Below, one piece after another: positions 23,980 through 33,659 of a stretch of 64,000 nucleotides of DNA. How positions within the stretch are numbered: position 1 is the stretch's first letter; each line of letters opens with the position of its first letter. The translations under genes and the position numbers were made by a program. This stretch comes from Streptomyces cupreus. Its GTDB lineage: Bacteria > Actinomycetota > Actinomycetes > Streptomycetales > Streptomycetaceae. The stretch spans positions 1 through 64,000 of the forward strand of contig NZ_JACMSF010000018.1 of assembly GCF_014257025.1 (NCBI RefSeq). The letters are read 5' to 3'. The notes under the pieces are model-generated. The model searched no databases. It saw nothing but the letters and a program-made list of their open reading frames with translations, and had not been told where the DNA came from.

Positions 23980-25254
23980 CTACCGCCTGGCCGTCGGCGC
24001 CCCGGGGACGCCCTTGGGAGCCGGGGCCGGGCGGTCCGACAGGAAGGACGCCCAGCCCTGCTTCGGGGCCTCGCCGACCTTCAGGGTGGTCAGCTTGGCC
24101 AGCACCTTCGGGTCCTGGGCGTCCAGCCAGTCCGCGAGCTGACGGAAGGAGACACAGCGCACCTCGGCCTTGGTGCACACGTTCTCGATGACCTCCTCGA
24201 CGGCCCGCATATAGGTGCCGCCGTTCCAGGACTCGAAGTGGTTGCCGATGATCAGGGGCGCGCGGTTGCCGTCGTAGGCCCGGCGGAAGCCCTGGAGGAG
24301 GCCGTCGCGCATCTGGTCGCCCCAGAAGTCGTACTTGTCGGGGTCACCCTGGCTGGTGGTGCCGGACTGGTTGACCATGAAGTTGTAGTCCATGGCCAGC
24401 TGCTCGAAGGTGTGCCCTGGAAACGGCACGAGCTGCATCGACAGGTCCCACAGGCCTTCCTTCTTCTTCGGCCAGACCTGGTCGTTGACGCCGCTGGTGT
24501 CGTAGCGGAAACCCAGCTCACGGGCCGCCTGCATGAAGTTCTTCTGGCCCTCAAGACAGGGCGTGCGGGCGCCGATGAGCTCCTTGTCGTAGTCGAAGGG
24601 CAGCGGTGAGGCGTTCTTCATGCCGGTGGTGGTCTTCCAGGACTTCACGAACAGCTTCGCCTGGGCGATCTCGTCCTTCCATTCCTGGATCGACCATTCA
24701 CCGACCCCGCCGCCCTTGCCGCAGAAGTGGCCGTTGAAATGGGTGCCGATCTCGTTGCCCTCCAGCCACGCCCCGCGCAGCTGCTTGACGGTGTCGGCGA
24801 TGCCCTGCTCGTCGTTGAAGCCGATGTCGGAGCGGCCCGGCGAGTGCTGCGGCGGCCGGTACAGATCGCGCTTGTGCTCGGGGAGCATGTACACACCGCT
24901 GAGGAAGTACGTCATCGTCGCGTTGTTGGCCTTGGCGACCTCGCGGAAGTGGGAGAACAGCTTCTGCCCGTCCTCGCCCGCCCCGTCCCAGGAGAACACC
25001 ACGAACTGCGGGGGTTTCTGACCCGGCTTCAGACGCTCGGGCCTGGGCAGATGCGGCTGGGCTCCGGTGTATGAGGTGGAGCCGTCGCCGATCAGGCGGA
25101 CCGCGCTCTTGGGCGGACCCTGGGCCGGCTTCGCCCTCTGCGGGCCGGGGGCCCCTGCCTTGGCACCGCCGCTGTCGCTCGTGCAGCCGGCGAGTGATGC
25201 GGCACAGACCGCGGCGACCACGGCGCCCGCGGCGATCCTCTGGGTGGCGGCCAT
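23980..25254 (-). CDS. secreted lipoprotein with polysaccharide-deacetylase-like fold
   Basis: A 424-residue protein with a lipoprotein signal peptide: hydrophobic core then LAGC lipobox with Cys at residue 24. A Pro/Lys-rich linker leads to a catalytic region FVVFSWDGAGEDG, EIGTHFNGHFCGKGG, and FRYDTSGVNDQVW, resembling NodB-type carbohydrate esterases (Asp early, His-x-x-x-His metal pair). It probably acts outside the membrane on cell-wall or capsule polymer; the substrate is unknown. AGGTGG precedes the ATG. It is convergent with the ATPase gene. Confidence 0.75.
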   Translation of the reverse strand: MAATQRIAAGAVVAAVCAASLAGCTSDSGGAKAGAPGPQRAKPAQGPPKSAVRLIGDGSTSYTGAQPHLPRPERLKPGQKPPQFVVFSWDGAGEDGQKLFSHFREVAKANNATMTYFLSGVYMLPEHKRDLYRPPQHSPGRSDIGFNDEQGIADTVKQLRGAWLEGNEIGTHFNGHFCGKGGGVGEWSIQEWKDEIAQAKLFVKSWKTTTGMKNASPLPFDYDKELIGARTPCLEGQKNFMQAARELGFRYDTSGVNDQVWPKKKEGLWDLSMQLVPFPGHTFEQLAMDYNFMVNQSGTTSQGDPDKYDFWGDQMRDGLLQGFRRAYDGNRAPLIIGNHFESWNGGTYMRAVEEVIENVCTKAEVRCVSFRQLADWLDAQDPKVLAKLTTLKVGEAPKQGWASFLSDRPAPAPKGVPGAPTARR

Positions 25255-25597
25255 GTTCCGCCCACCTACTTCCTTCTCTCAGGCCAACGCTGAACGGGGG
25301 CGTTTTCTGGTGATCTGCCGGATAAGCGCCGACAGCGCCGCCAAAGGTCGCACGGGACTGAGAAGGAATTAGTACGACAAGCCGATCAAAGAGCCGCTTC
25401 ACCCCTCCGAGTGAGTTATTCGCCCATTTGCCCGGAAACTCTATGCTCGCCCTTTACTCTGCATTACGATCCGTTTACTGAGCGTTGATTCATCCCGCCA
25501 CTGCATGCCGTGACCCACGGCCGCGACCCGCCCCCGCCATCCGGACGGGGGACCACCAGATCCGCGACCGCGCTGCCCCGGAGGAGACGGGAACCCC
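25255..25597. other. divergent intergenic region
   Basis: 343 bases between the lipoprotein gene and the SulP fusion gene. The stretch from about 25360 to 25500 is distinctly A/T-richer than its surroundings and should hold both promoters. GGAGGAGA directly precedes the SulP start. No clear palindrome or terminator was found. Confidence 0.5.
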
Positions 25598-28048
25598 ATG
25601 CCAGCCTGCGTCCCCGCCCGCGCCACCGACCCCACTCGAACCGAGCGCGAACACCAGTTCCACAGTCCGCCACCCACCCGTCCCCGCCGCTTCCGGCCGG
25701 CCGGCGCCGATGTGTCCGCGTCGATCGCCGTCTTCCTGATCGCCCTGCCGCTGTCCCTCGGCATCGCCCTCGCCACCGGCGCGCCCCTCCAGTCCGGGCT
25801 CGTCGCCGCCGCCGTCGGCGGGCTCGTAGTCGGCCGGTTCGGCGGCTCTCCGCTCCAGGTCAGCGGCCCGGCCGCCGGTCTCACGGTGGTCACCGCCGAC
25901 CTCATCCAGCGCTACGGCTGGCGCACGACCTGCGCCATCACCGTCCTCGCCGGACTCGCCCAACTCGGCCTCGGCTGCCTGCGCGTGGCGCGCACCGCTC
26001 TCGCCGTCAGCCCCGCCATCGTGCACGGCATGCTCGCCGGCATCGGTGTCACCATCGCCGTCGCCCAGCTGCACATCGTCCTCGGCGGCACACCCCACAG
26101 CTCCGTCCCCGACAATGTCCGCGAACTGCCCGCCCAACTGGCCGATCCGCATCCGGCCGCTCTCTCCATGAGCGTCCTGACCTTGGCCGTACTGCTCGTA
26201 TGGCCGCGTATCCCGGGCCGGATCGGGCGAGTTGCGCGGCTGGTCCCGGCGGCCCTCGCGGCGGTGGTGGCCGCCACCGCGGTCGTGGCCCTGTCCGGGC
26301 TGCGCCTGCCCCAGGTCGATCTTCCGTCCTGGAGCAGTCACTCCCTGGCGGGGTTGCCGGAGGGGCCCGTGGCCGGGATCGTCGCCGCCGTGCTGACCGT
26401 CACGCTGGTCGCGGGCGTCGAGTCGCTGCTGTCCGCGGTGGCCGTGGACAAGCTGGTCGCCGCCCGTAAGGAGGCGCCACCCCTGCCGCGCGCCGACCTC
26501 GACCGGGAGCTGCGCGGCCAGGGAGCGGCGAACATCGTCTCGGGGGCGCTCGGCGGACTGCCGGTCACCGGAGTCGCGGTGCGCAGCGCGGCGAATGTGA
26601 AATCCGGTGCCGTGAGCCGGAACTCCACAATGCTGCAAGGCGTTCTCGTAATAGTCGCCGCGCTGCTGATGGTCCCGATCCTGGAGCTCATCCCGCTCGC
26701 CTCGCTCGCCGCCCTGGTGATGGCCGTCGGCATCCAGATGGTGTCCCTGCACCACATCCGCACGGTGACCCGCCACCGAGAAGTGCCGGTCTACGCCGTC
26801 ACCACCGTCGGCGTGGTCTTCCTCGGCGTCCTGGAGGGCGTGACGCTGGGGATCGCCACCGCCGTCGCCGTCTCCCTGCACCGCCTCACCCGCACCCGTA
26901 TCACCCACGACGAGAAGGAAGGAGTCCATCACGTCCATGTCCGAGGCCAGTTGACATTCCTCGCGGTCCCGCGGCTCAGCCGCGCCCTGCATCACGTACC
27001 CCAAGGGACGCCTGCCGTCGTGGAGTTGGACGGGTCCTTCATGGACCACGCGGCGTACGAGACGCTCCAGGACTGGCAGAACGCGCACACCGCGCGGGGC
27101 GGCTCCGTCGAGCTGACCGGCCGCCGCGCGGGACTCCGGATCGCCGAACCCGGGGCTCCCACCACCGCGCACACCGAACCTGGATCCGCCGAACCGGCCG
27201 CTCCCACCGGCTGCCGGTGCCGCCCCTGGACGCCCTGGCGCAACCACCAGTGCGAGGAGCCCCACCTCGCGCCGACGCCCGACGCGCAGTCGGGTGCGGG
27301 CGGCTCCGGCGGAAAGACCGCAGCCGGTGCGCCCAGGCACGCCCACGGTCCCAGTGGGCATGAACTGGCGCGTGGCATCAGCACGTTCCAGCGCAACACC
27401 GCACCGCTGGTGCGCGGCGAGCTGGCCCGGCTGGCGCGGGAGGGACAGCGGCCCTCGCAGCTGTTCCTCACCTGTGCCGACTCGCGTCTGGTCACCTCGA
27501 TGATCACCTCGAGTGGTCCCGGCGACCTGTTCGTGGTGCGCAATGTGGGCAACCTCGTTCCTCCCCCGGCCGACGCGGAGAGGTGTCCCCAGCCCGGTGA
27601 GGAGAGCGGGGACGACTCGGTGGCGGCCGCGATCGAGTACGCGGTGGACGTGCTGGAGGTGCGCTCCATCACGGTGTGCGGGCACTCGGGATGCGGGGCC
27701 ATGCAGGCGCTGCTCAACTCCGAGCCGGGCGGCGCGCGGACGCCGCTCAGGCGGTGGCTGCGGCACGGGATGCCGAGCCTGGAGCGCATGGCCGACGAGA
27801 GCCGGCCGTGGCCGCGACTGGCGGGGCGGGCACCGGCCGACGCGGTCGAGCAGCTCTGTCTGACCAATGTGGTCCAGCAGTTGGAGCATCTGCGGGCCCA
27901 TGAGTCGGTGTCCCGGGCGCTGCGGAAGGGGGCGCTGGAGCTGCACGGGATGTACTTCCACGTGGGTGAGGCACAGGCGTACCTGCTCACCGGCGCCGAC
28001 GAGGACCAGGTGTTCGATCACGTAGGGACGGCGGACCTGTCGGCCTGA
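25598..28048 (+). CDS. SulP-family transporter fused to beta-carbonic anhydrase
   Basis: An 816-residue fusion. Residues ~35-430 form the SulP anion transporter core with about 10-12 membrane helices (GSPLQVSGPAAGLTVV is the family signature), followed by a STAS domain (about 440-520; FLAVPRLSRALHHVP, VVELDGSFMDH). A Cys/Pro-rich linker leads to a beta-carbonic anhydrase (about 580-816) with zinc motifs CADSR and HSGCG. Carbonic anhydrase attached to a SulP transporter implies bicarbonate uptake or pH/CO2 handling, since hydration of CO2 is coupled to transport. The ribosome-binding site is GGAGGAGA. Confidence 0.92.
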   Translation: MPACVPARATDPTRTEREHQFHSPPPTRPRRFRPAGADVSASIAVFLIALPLSLGIALATGAPLQSGLVAAAVGGLVVGRFGGSPLQVSGPAAGLTVVTADLIQRYGWRTTCAITVLAGLAQLGLGCLRVARTALAVSPAIVHGMLAGIGVTIAVAQLHIVLGGTPHSSVPDNVRELPAQLADPHPAALSMSVLTLAVLLVWPRIPGRIGRVARLVPAALAAVVAATAVVALSGLRLPQVDLPSWSSHSLAGLPEGPVAGIVAAVLTVTLVAGVESLLSAVAVDKLVAARKEAPPLPRADLDRELRGQGAANIVSGALGGLPVTGVAVRSAANVKSGAVSRNSTMLQGVLVIVAALLMVPILELIPLASLAALVMAVGIQMVSLHHIRTVTRHREVPVYAVTTVGVVFLGVLEGVTLGIATAVAVSLHRLTRTRITHDEKEGVHHVHVRGQLTFLAVPRLSRALHHVPQGTPAVVELDGSFMDHAAYETLQDWQNAHTARGGSVELTGRRAGLRIAEPGAPTTAHTEPGSAEPAAPTGCRCRPWTPWRNHQCEEPHLAPTPDAQSGAGGSGGKTAAGAPRHAHGPSGHELARGISTFQRNTAPLVRGELARLAREGQRPSQLFLTCADSRLVTSMITSSGPGDLFVVRNVGNLVPPPADAERCPQPGEESGDDSVAAAIEYAVDVLEVRSITVCGHSGCGAMQALLNSEPGGARTPLRRWLRHGMPSLERMADESRPWPRLAGRAPADAVEQLCLTNVVQQLEHLRAHESVSRALRKGALELHGMYFHVGEAQAYLLTGADEDQVFDHVGTADLSA

Positions 28049-28283
28049 GGGCGGACCCGGCCCGGGACCCGGAGTGTGAAAGGCGTTACAGAGCCTGAAC
28101 TCTGCCTGGTCAGCGTCCGTGGGTACGGATGACGCCGACTGCCGGAGAACGGCCGTGGACAGAGCCACACACAGAGCCGCACACAGGTCTAAACCAATTT
28201 CCCGTCGGCCCTTGTCATCGGGCCCTCGGGTCTGATGAGCTGTGGCCTGGGACACAACGGACACCCTGGGAAAGGGAGATGTC

Positions 28284-30239
28284 GTGAGCAACGAAAGCCT
28301 GGCCAACCTGCTCAAGGAAGAGCGCAGGTTCGCACCCCCCGCCGACCTGGCCGCGCACGCCAACGTCACCGCGGAGGCGTATGAACAGGCCAAGGCTGAC
28401 AGGCTCGGCTTCTGGGCCGAGCAGGCCCGTCGGCTGACCTGGGCCAAGGAGCCGACTCAGACGCTGGACTGGTCGAATCCGCCGTTCGCGAAATGGTTCA
28501 AGGACGGCGAGCTCAATGTCGCCTACAACTGCGTGGACCGGCATGTGGAGGCCGGGCTCGGGGACCGGGTCGCCATCCACTTCGAGGGGGAGCCCGGCGA
28601 CAGCCGCGCCATCACCTACGCCGAACTCAAGGACGAGGTCTCCAGGGCGGCCAACGCGCTGCTGGAGCTGGGAGTGCGGAAGGGCGACCGGGTCGCCGTC
28701 TACATGCCGATGATCCCCGAGACGGCCGTGGCGATGCTCGCGTGCGCCCGGATCGGCGCCGCGCACTCGGTCGTCTTCGGCGGTTTCTCCGCCGACGCGC
28801 TCGCGACCCGTATCCAGGACGCCGACGCCAAGGTGGTGATCACCTCCGACGGCGGCTACCGGCGGGGCAAGCCGTCCGCGCTGAAGCCGGCCGTGGACGG
28901 GGCCATCGCCAAGGTCGACAACGTCGAGCATGTGCTCGTGGTCCAGCGCACCGGCCAGGAGGTCGCCTGGGACGAGGGCCGGGACGTGTGGTGGCACGAC
29001 ATCGTCGGGCGGCAGAGCGCCGAGCACACACCGGAGGCCTTCGAGGCCGAGCACCCGCTGTTCATCCTCTACACCTCGGGGACCACCGGTAAGCCGAAGG
29101 GCATCCTGCACACCTCCGGCGGCTACCTCACCCAGGCGTCCTACACCCACCACGCCGTCTTCGACCTCAAGCCGGAGACCGACGTGTACTGGTGCACCGC
29201 CGACGTCGGCTGGGTCACCGGGCACTCGTACATCGTCTACGGACCGCTCGCCAACGGCGCCACCCAGGTCATGTACGAGGGCACGCCGGACACCCCGCAC
29301 CAGGGCCGGTTCTGGGAGATCGTGCAGAAGTACGGGGTGACGATCCTCTACACGGCACCCACAGCCATTCGTACGTTCATGAAGTGGGGCGACGACATCC
29401 CCGCGAAGTTCGACCTCGGCAGCCTGCGCGTGCTCGGCTCGGTGGGCGAGCCGATCAACCCCGAGGCGTGGATCTGGTACCGCAAGCACATCGGCGGCGA
29501 CCGCACCCCGATCGTGGACACCTGGTGGCAGACCGAGACCGGCGCGATGATGATCTCGCCGCTGCCCGGCGTCACCGAGACCAAGCCCGGCTCGGCGCAG
29601 ACGCCGCTGCCCGGTATCTCCGCGACGGTCGTCGACGACGAGGCGAACGAGGTGCCCGACGGCGGTGGCGGCTACCTGGTCCTCACCGAGCCGTGGCCGT
29701 CGATGCTGCGCACCATCTGGGGTGACGACCAGCGGTTCATCGACACGTACTGGTCGCGCTTCGAGGGCAAGTACTTCGCCGGGGACGGCGCCAAGAAGGA
29801 CGACGACGGCGACATCTGGCTGCTGGGCCGGGTGGACGACGTGATGCTGGTGTCCGGCCACAACATCTCCACCACCGAGGTGGAGTCGGCGCTCGTGTCG
29901 CACCCGTCGGTCGCCGAGGCGGCCGTCGTCGGCGCGGCGGACGAGACCACCGGGCAGGCGATCGTGGCCTTCGTGATCCTTCGCGGTACGGCGGCGGAGA
30001 CCGAGGGCCTGGTGGCGGAGCTGCGCAACCACGTGGGCGCCACGCTCGGGCCGATCGCCAAACCGAAGCGGATCCTGCCGGTGGCGGAGCTGCCGAAGAC
30101 CCGTTCCGGCAAGATCATGCGCCGACTGCTGCGGGACATCGCCGAGAACCGCGAGCTGGGAGACGTCACGACGCTGACGGACTCCACGGTCATGGACCTC
30201 ATCCAGGCCAAGCTCCCGGCGGCACCGAGCGAGGACTGA
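28284..30239 (+). CDS. acs: acetyl-CoA synthetase
   Basis: A 651-residue AMP-forming enzyme that activates acetate to acetyl-CoA. Adenylation core motif YTSGTTGKPKG near residue 262, the acetate-pocket segment VDTWWQTETGAMM, and the C-terminal PKTRSGKIMRRLLR holding the catalytic lysine that acetyltransferases modify to switch it off. GTG 28284 is chosen because AAAGGGAGA precedes it and the protein then has the usual length. A strong terminator follows. The 235-base upstream gap carries the promoter. Confidence 0.95.
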   Translation: MSNESLANLLKEERRFAPPADLAAHANVTAEAYEQAKADRLGFWAEQARRLTWAKEPTQTLDWSNPPFAKWFKDGELNVAYNCVDRHVEAGLGDRVAIHFEGEPGDSRAITYAELKDEVSRAANALLELGVRKGDRVAVYMPMIPETAVAMLACARIGAAHSVVFGGFSADALATRIQDADAKVVITSDGGYRRGKPSALKPAVDGAIAKVDNVEHVLVVQRTGQEVAWDEGRDVWWHDIVGRQSAEHTPEAFEAEHPLFILYTSGTTGKPKGILHTSGGYLTQASYTHHAVFDLKPETDVYWCTADVGWVTGHSYIVYGPLANGATQVMYEGTPDTPHQGRFWEIVQKYGVTILYTAPTAIRTFMKWGDDIPAKFDLGSLRVLGSVGEPINPEAWIWYRKHIGGDRTPIVDTWWQTETGAMMISPLPGVTETKPGSAQTPLPGISATVVDDEANEVPDGGGGYLVLTEPWPSMLRTIWGDDQRFIDTYWSRFEGKYFAGDGAKKDDDGDIWLLGRVDDVMLVSGHNISTTEVESALVSHPSVAEAAVVGAADETTGQAIVAFVILRGTAAETEGLVAELRNHVGATLGPIAKPKRILPVAELPKTRSGKIMRRLLRDIAENRELGDVTTLTDSTVMDLIQAKLPAAPSED

Positions 30240-30256
30240 CCTCCCCCGATCGCGAG

Positions 30257-30282
30257 AGGAGCGCCCGACGCCGGGCGCTCCT
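30257..30282 (+). terminator. terminator after acs
   Basis: AGGAGCGCCCG (30257-30267) pairs perfectly with 30272-30282 around ACGC and is followed by TTC. It lies 18 bases after the acs stop. Confidence 0.85.
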
Positions 30283-30323
30283 TTCGCGTTCACCGTGGGC
30301 CCCCGTATGCCTCCCGGCCACAC

Positions 30324-30338
30324 TTTAGGTAAGCTAAA
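30324..30338. promoter_or_regulatory. TTTAG-n5-CTAAA palindrome upstream of nhaA
   Basis: A perfect 5-bp inverted repeat in an otherwise GC-rich gap, about 80 bases before the nhaA start. TTAGGTAAGCTAAAC shares its left half with DtxR/IdeR- and MntR-type boxes. The regulator is uncertain; the match to a 19-bp iron box is only partial. Confidence 0.3.
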
Positions 30339-30416
30339 CAAAACGCAATGCCCCTCAAGGTGCGCCGGGAAGTCTGGTCGGCAAGTATTCGTGCTGCCCA
30401 CGCTCCGGAGGTCACC

Positions 30417-31847
30417 GTGTCCGCGCCCCACACCCCGCGCAAGGTCTTCGGACGGCTGTCCCTGCCCGAGCGGACCTTCGTCGCGGACGCGCTGCGCACC
30501 GAGACCGTCGGTGGTGTGCTGCTGCTCGTCGCCGCCATCACTGCGCTGATCTGGGCGAACACCCCCGCACTGGGGGACAGCTACGACACCGTCAGCCACT
30601 TCCACATCGGGCCCGAGGCCCTTGGCCTCGACCTGTCGATCGAGCACTGGGCCGCCGACGGGCTGCTCGCGATCTTCTTCTTCGTCGCCGGGATCGAGCT
30701 CAAGCGTGAGCTGGTCGCCGGTGATCTCCGGGACCCCAAGGCCGCCGTACTGCCGGTGGTGGCCGCGCTGTGCGGGATGGCCGTACCGGCGCTCGTCTAC
30801 ACCCTCACCAACATCACCGGCGATGGCTCCCTGAGCGGCTGGGCCGTGCCCACCGCCACCGACATCGCCTTCGCGCTCGCCGTGCTCGCTGTCATCGGCA
30901 CCTCCCTGCCGAGCGCGCTGCGCGCCTTCCTGCTCACCCTCGCCGTCGTCGACGACCTCTTCGCCATCCTGATCATCGCGGTCTTCTTCACCGACGACCT
31001 CGACTTCGCCGCGCTCGGTGGCGCCTTCCTCGGCCTGGCCGTCTTCTGGCTGCTGCTGCGCAAGGGCGTACGCGGCTGGTACGTCTACGTCCCGCTCGCG
31101 CTCGTCATCTGGGCGCTGATGTACAACAGCGGCGTCCACGCCACCATCGCCGGTGTCGCCATGGGCCTGATGCTGCGCTGCGCCCGGCACGAAGGCGAGC
31201 AGCACTCCCCCGGCGAGCACATCGAGCACCTGGTCCGGCCGTTCTCGGCGGGCCTGGCCGTGCCGCTGTTCGCCCTGTTCAATGCCGGTGTCGCCGTCTC
31301 CGGCGGAGCGATCGGCGAGGTGTTCACCCGGCCGGAGACCCTGGGCGTCGTCCTCGGACTCGTCATCGGCAAGGCGCTCGGCATCTTCGGCGGTACGTGG
31401 CTCACCGCCCGCTTCACCAGGGCCGCTCTCAGCGATGATCTGGCCTGGGCGGATGTCTTCGCGGTGGCGACCCTGGCCGGCATCGGCTTCACCGTCTCGC
31501 TGCTCATCGGCGAGCTCGCCTTCGAGGGCGACGCCACCCTGACGGACGAGGTCAAGGCGGCCGTCCTGCTGGGCTCCCTGATCGCGGCGACCCTGGCGAC
31601 CGTGCTGCTGAAGATACGGAACAGTCGCTACCGCCGGATGATCGAGGCGGAGGAGCGCGACGAGGACCTCTCCGGCGTCCCGGACATCTACGAGGAGGAC
31701 GATCCGGAGTACCACCTGCGAATGGCCGCCATCCATGACGCCAAGGCCGCCGAGCACCGCAGGCTCGCCGAACTGAAGTCCGCAGAGCGCGAGCGGCCTG
31801 CCGAAGTGGCGGGCGGGGCAGGCGAGGAGAACGACCGTCGGGCATGA
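30417..31847 (+). CDS. nhaA: NhaA Na+/H+ antiporter
   Basis: A 476-residue membrane protein with about 11-12 helices. Family signatures: FFFVAGIELKRELVAGDL, the TDIAFALAVL unwound helix, and LAVVDDLFAILIIAVFF carrying the two transport aspartates. It exports sodium in exchange for protons. A hydrophilic C-terminal tail of ~70 residues is longer than in E. coli NhaA. GTG 30417 is chosen for GGAGG at 7-10 bases upstream; an ATG at 30348 would add 23 non-conserved residues. Confidence 0.93.
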   Translation: MSAPHTPRKVFGRLSLPERTFVADALRTETVGGVLLLVAAITALIWANTPALGDSYDTVSHFHIGPEALGLDLSIEHWAADGLLAIFFFVAGIELKRELVAGDLRDPKAAVLPVVAALCGMAVPALVYTLTNITGDGSLSGWAVPTATDIAFALAVLAVIGTSLPSALRAFLLTLAVVDDLFAILIIAVFFTDDLDFAALGGAFLGLAVFWLLLRKGVRGWYVYVPLALVIWALMYNSGVHATIAGVAMGLMLRCARHEGEQHSPGEHIEHLVRPFSAGLAVPLFALFNAGVAVSGGAIGEVFTRPETLGVVLGLVIGKALGIFGGTWLTARFTRAALSDDLAWADVFAVATLAGIGFTVSLLIGELAFEGDATLTDEVKAAVLLGSLIAATLATVLLKIRNSRYRRMIEAEERDEDLSGVPDIYEEDDPEYHLRMAAIHDAKAAEHRRLAELKSAERERPAEVAGGAGEENDRRA

Positions 31848-31907
31848 TCTGACGGGACGGTACAAAAGTCGAGACCTCACCCACATGGTCAGAAGAGGGA
31901 GAACGCG

Positions 31908-32399
31908 ATGAGCGCACCCGACGGCAGCCCGGTCGGCGCCGAACGCAGCATCGGCCAGCTGTTCGCCTCGGCGACGACCGAGATGTCGGCGCTGGTGCAC
32001 GACGAGATCGCGCTGGCCAAGGCGCAGCTCAAGCAGGACGTCAAGCGCGGCGCGACCAGCGGCGGCGCGTTCATGGTGGCGGGCGCCGTGCTGGTGTTCT
32101 CCCTGCCGATGCTCAACTTCGCGCTGGCGTACGGCATTCGGACCTGGAGCGACTGGAATCTCGCCCTCTGTTTCCTGCTGTCCTTCGCGGCGAACGTCCT
32201 CATCGCCGTCGCCCTCGCGCTCGTCGGCGTCGCCTTCGCGAAGAAGGCCAAGAAGGGCAAGGGCCCGCAGAAGGTCGCCGCGTCGGTGAAGGAGACCGCG
32301 GGCGTCCTGCAGAAGGCCAAGCCGCACCCGCGTCCGGCGCCGGCCCTGGAGGACCGGTCGCCCGCCGCCATCGAGGCTGTGGCACGCTCGACGTCATGA
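31908..32399 (+). CDS. phage-holin-like superfamily membrane protein (DUF1469)
   Basis: A 163-residue actinobacterial protein with an amphipathic N-terminal helix (residues ~20-45), two membrane helices (about 52-75 and 85-110) and a basic Lys/Pro-rich tail. Despite the family nickname, it is a chromosomal core gene. AGAGGGAGAA precedes ATG 31908. It overlaps the hydrolase start by ATGA. Function is not established. Confidence 0.75.
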   Translation: MSAPDGSPVGAERSIGQLFASATTEMSALVHDEIALAKAQLKQDVKRGATSGGAFMVAGAVLVFSLPMLNFALAYGIRTWSDWNLALCFLLSFAANVLIAVALALVGVAFAKKAKKGKGPQKVAASVKETAGVLQKAKPHPRPAPALEDRSPAAIEAVARSTS

Positions 32400-33337
32400 C
32401 GGACCCGGCCCCCACCCCTACGGCGCAACCCGCCTCGGTCGTACGTCTCGATGGTCCCTGGACCCATCGGGACGTCGCGGCCAATGGTGCGCGCTTCCAT
32501 ATCGCCGAGATGGGTGACGGGCCGCTGGTCCTGCTCCTGCACGGCTTCCCGCAGTTCTGGTGGACCTGGCGGCACCAGCTGCCGGCGCTCGCCGACGCCG
32601 GGTTCCGGGCCGTCGCCATGGACCTGCGCGGTGTCGGTGGCAGCGACCGCACCCCGCGCGGTTACGACCCCGCCAACCTTGCGCTCGACATCACCGGAGT
32701 GATCCGCTCCCTCGGCGAGCCGGACGCCGCCCTCGTCGGCCACGACCTGGGCGGCTATCTGGCGTGGACGGCGGCCGTGATGCGCCCCAAGCTGGTGCGG
32801 CGGCTCGCGGTCGCGTCCATGCCGCATCCGCGGCGGTGGCGCTCGGCGATGCTCTCCGACGTCAAGCAGTCGACCGCGGGTTCCTACATCTGGGGCTTCC
32901 AGCGCCCCTGGATCCCGGAGCGTCAGTTCACCGCCGACGACGGAGCGCTGGTGGGCCGGCTCGTCCGGGACTGGTCCGGGCCGCGGCTGCCGGAGGACGA
33001 CACAGTGGACATGTACCGCCGCGCTATGTGCATCCCCTCCACCGCGCACTGCTCGATCGAGCCGTACCGCTGGATGGTCCGCTCGATGGCCCGTCCGGAC
33101 GGCATCCAGTTCAACCGGCGCATGAAGCGACCGGTCCGGGTGCCGACCCTGCATCTGCACGGCTCGCTCGACCCGGTGATGCGCACCCGCAGCGCGGCCG
33201 GTTCCGGGGAGTACGTCGAAGCCCCGTACCGCTGGCGCCTGTTCGACGGCCTCGGACACTTCCCACACGAGGAGGACCCGGTCGCGTTCTCCGCGGAGCT
33301 GGTCAATTGGCTGAAGGATCCCGAACCCGATCGGTGA
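32396..33337 (+). CDS. alpha/beta hydrolase, epoxide-hydrolase type
   Basis: A 313-residue enzyme. The HGFPQFWWTWRHQ oxyanion segment, GHDLGGYLAW near residue 119 with Asp as nucleophile, and the late GHFPHEEDP His identify the epoxide hydrolase/haloalkane dehalogenase branch, where attack is by Asp rather than Ser. Substrate unknown. Translationally coupled to the preceding membrane protein. Confidence 0.85.
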   Translation: MTDPAPTPTAQPASVVRLDGPWTHRDVAANGARFHIAEMGDGPLVLLLHGFPQFWWTWRHQLPALADAGFRAVAMDLRGVGGSDRTPRGYDPANLALDITGVIRSLGEPDAALVGHDLGGYLAWTAAVMRPKLVRRLAVASMPHPRRWRSAMLSDVKQSTAGSYIWGFQRPWIPERQFTADDGALVGRLVRDWSGPRLPEDDTVDMYRRAMCIPSTAHCSIEPYRWMVRSMARPDGIQFNRRMKRPVRVPTLHLHGSLDPVMRTRSAAGSGEYVEAPYRWRLFDGLGHFPHEEDPVAFSAELVNWLKDPEPDR

Positions 33338-33659
33338 CCGTTCCGACGCGCCCGGTATCCGGATCTGAACGCCTGTTCTATGAACAGCCAATTGCCCGGC
33401 GCATAGGCCAATTGGGGGCCCTGGGGGCGGTTATCGACCTTGGGGCAGGGGCAGACGTCGGGGTATGGGCTGGACGCACGACTACAGTGACGCAGCACGC
33501 AATCGCCGCTCGGGCAACGCCCTGAGCCCCCACCGGGCCGGAACCGCGCCGCAAATCGCGGGCACCGACCTCAGGGTGGGCATTCCGCGCATTCTGCGCC
33601 GCCGGGCCCGCTGGGTCTCGGTACGCCTGCGCCACCCCCGCGGCTGACCCCGCCAGGGC
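33338..33659. other. intergenic region with one possible 60-codon gene
   Basis: 322 bases between the hydrolase and the convergent protease. An ORF at 33465-33647 on the plus strand would encode a 60-residue Arg-rich basic protein, MGWTHDYSDAARNRRSGNAL onward. It has Streptomyces-like composition but no Shine-Dalgarno, so I treat it as possible only. No clear terminator was seen. Confidence 0.35.

Noticed and set aside
28215..32327. 1370-codon minus-strand open frame over acs and nhaA
   Set aside because: Antisense to two well-recognised genes; no start signal or motif.
31908..32399. Holin-like protein taken as a phage remnant
   Set aside because: It is a conserved chromosomal DUF1469 gene coupled to a hydrolase, with no phage genes around it.
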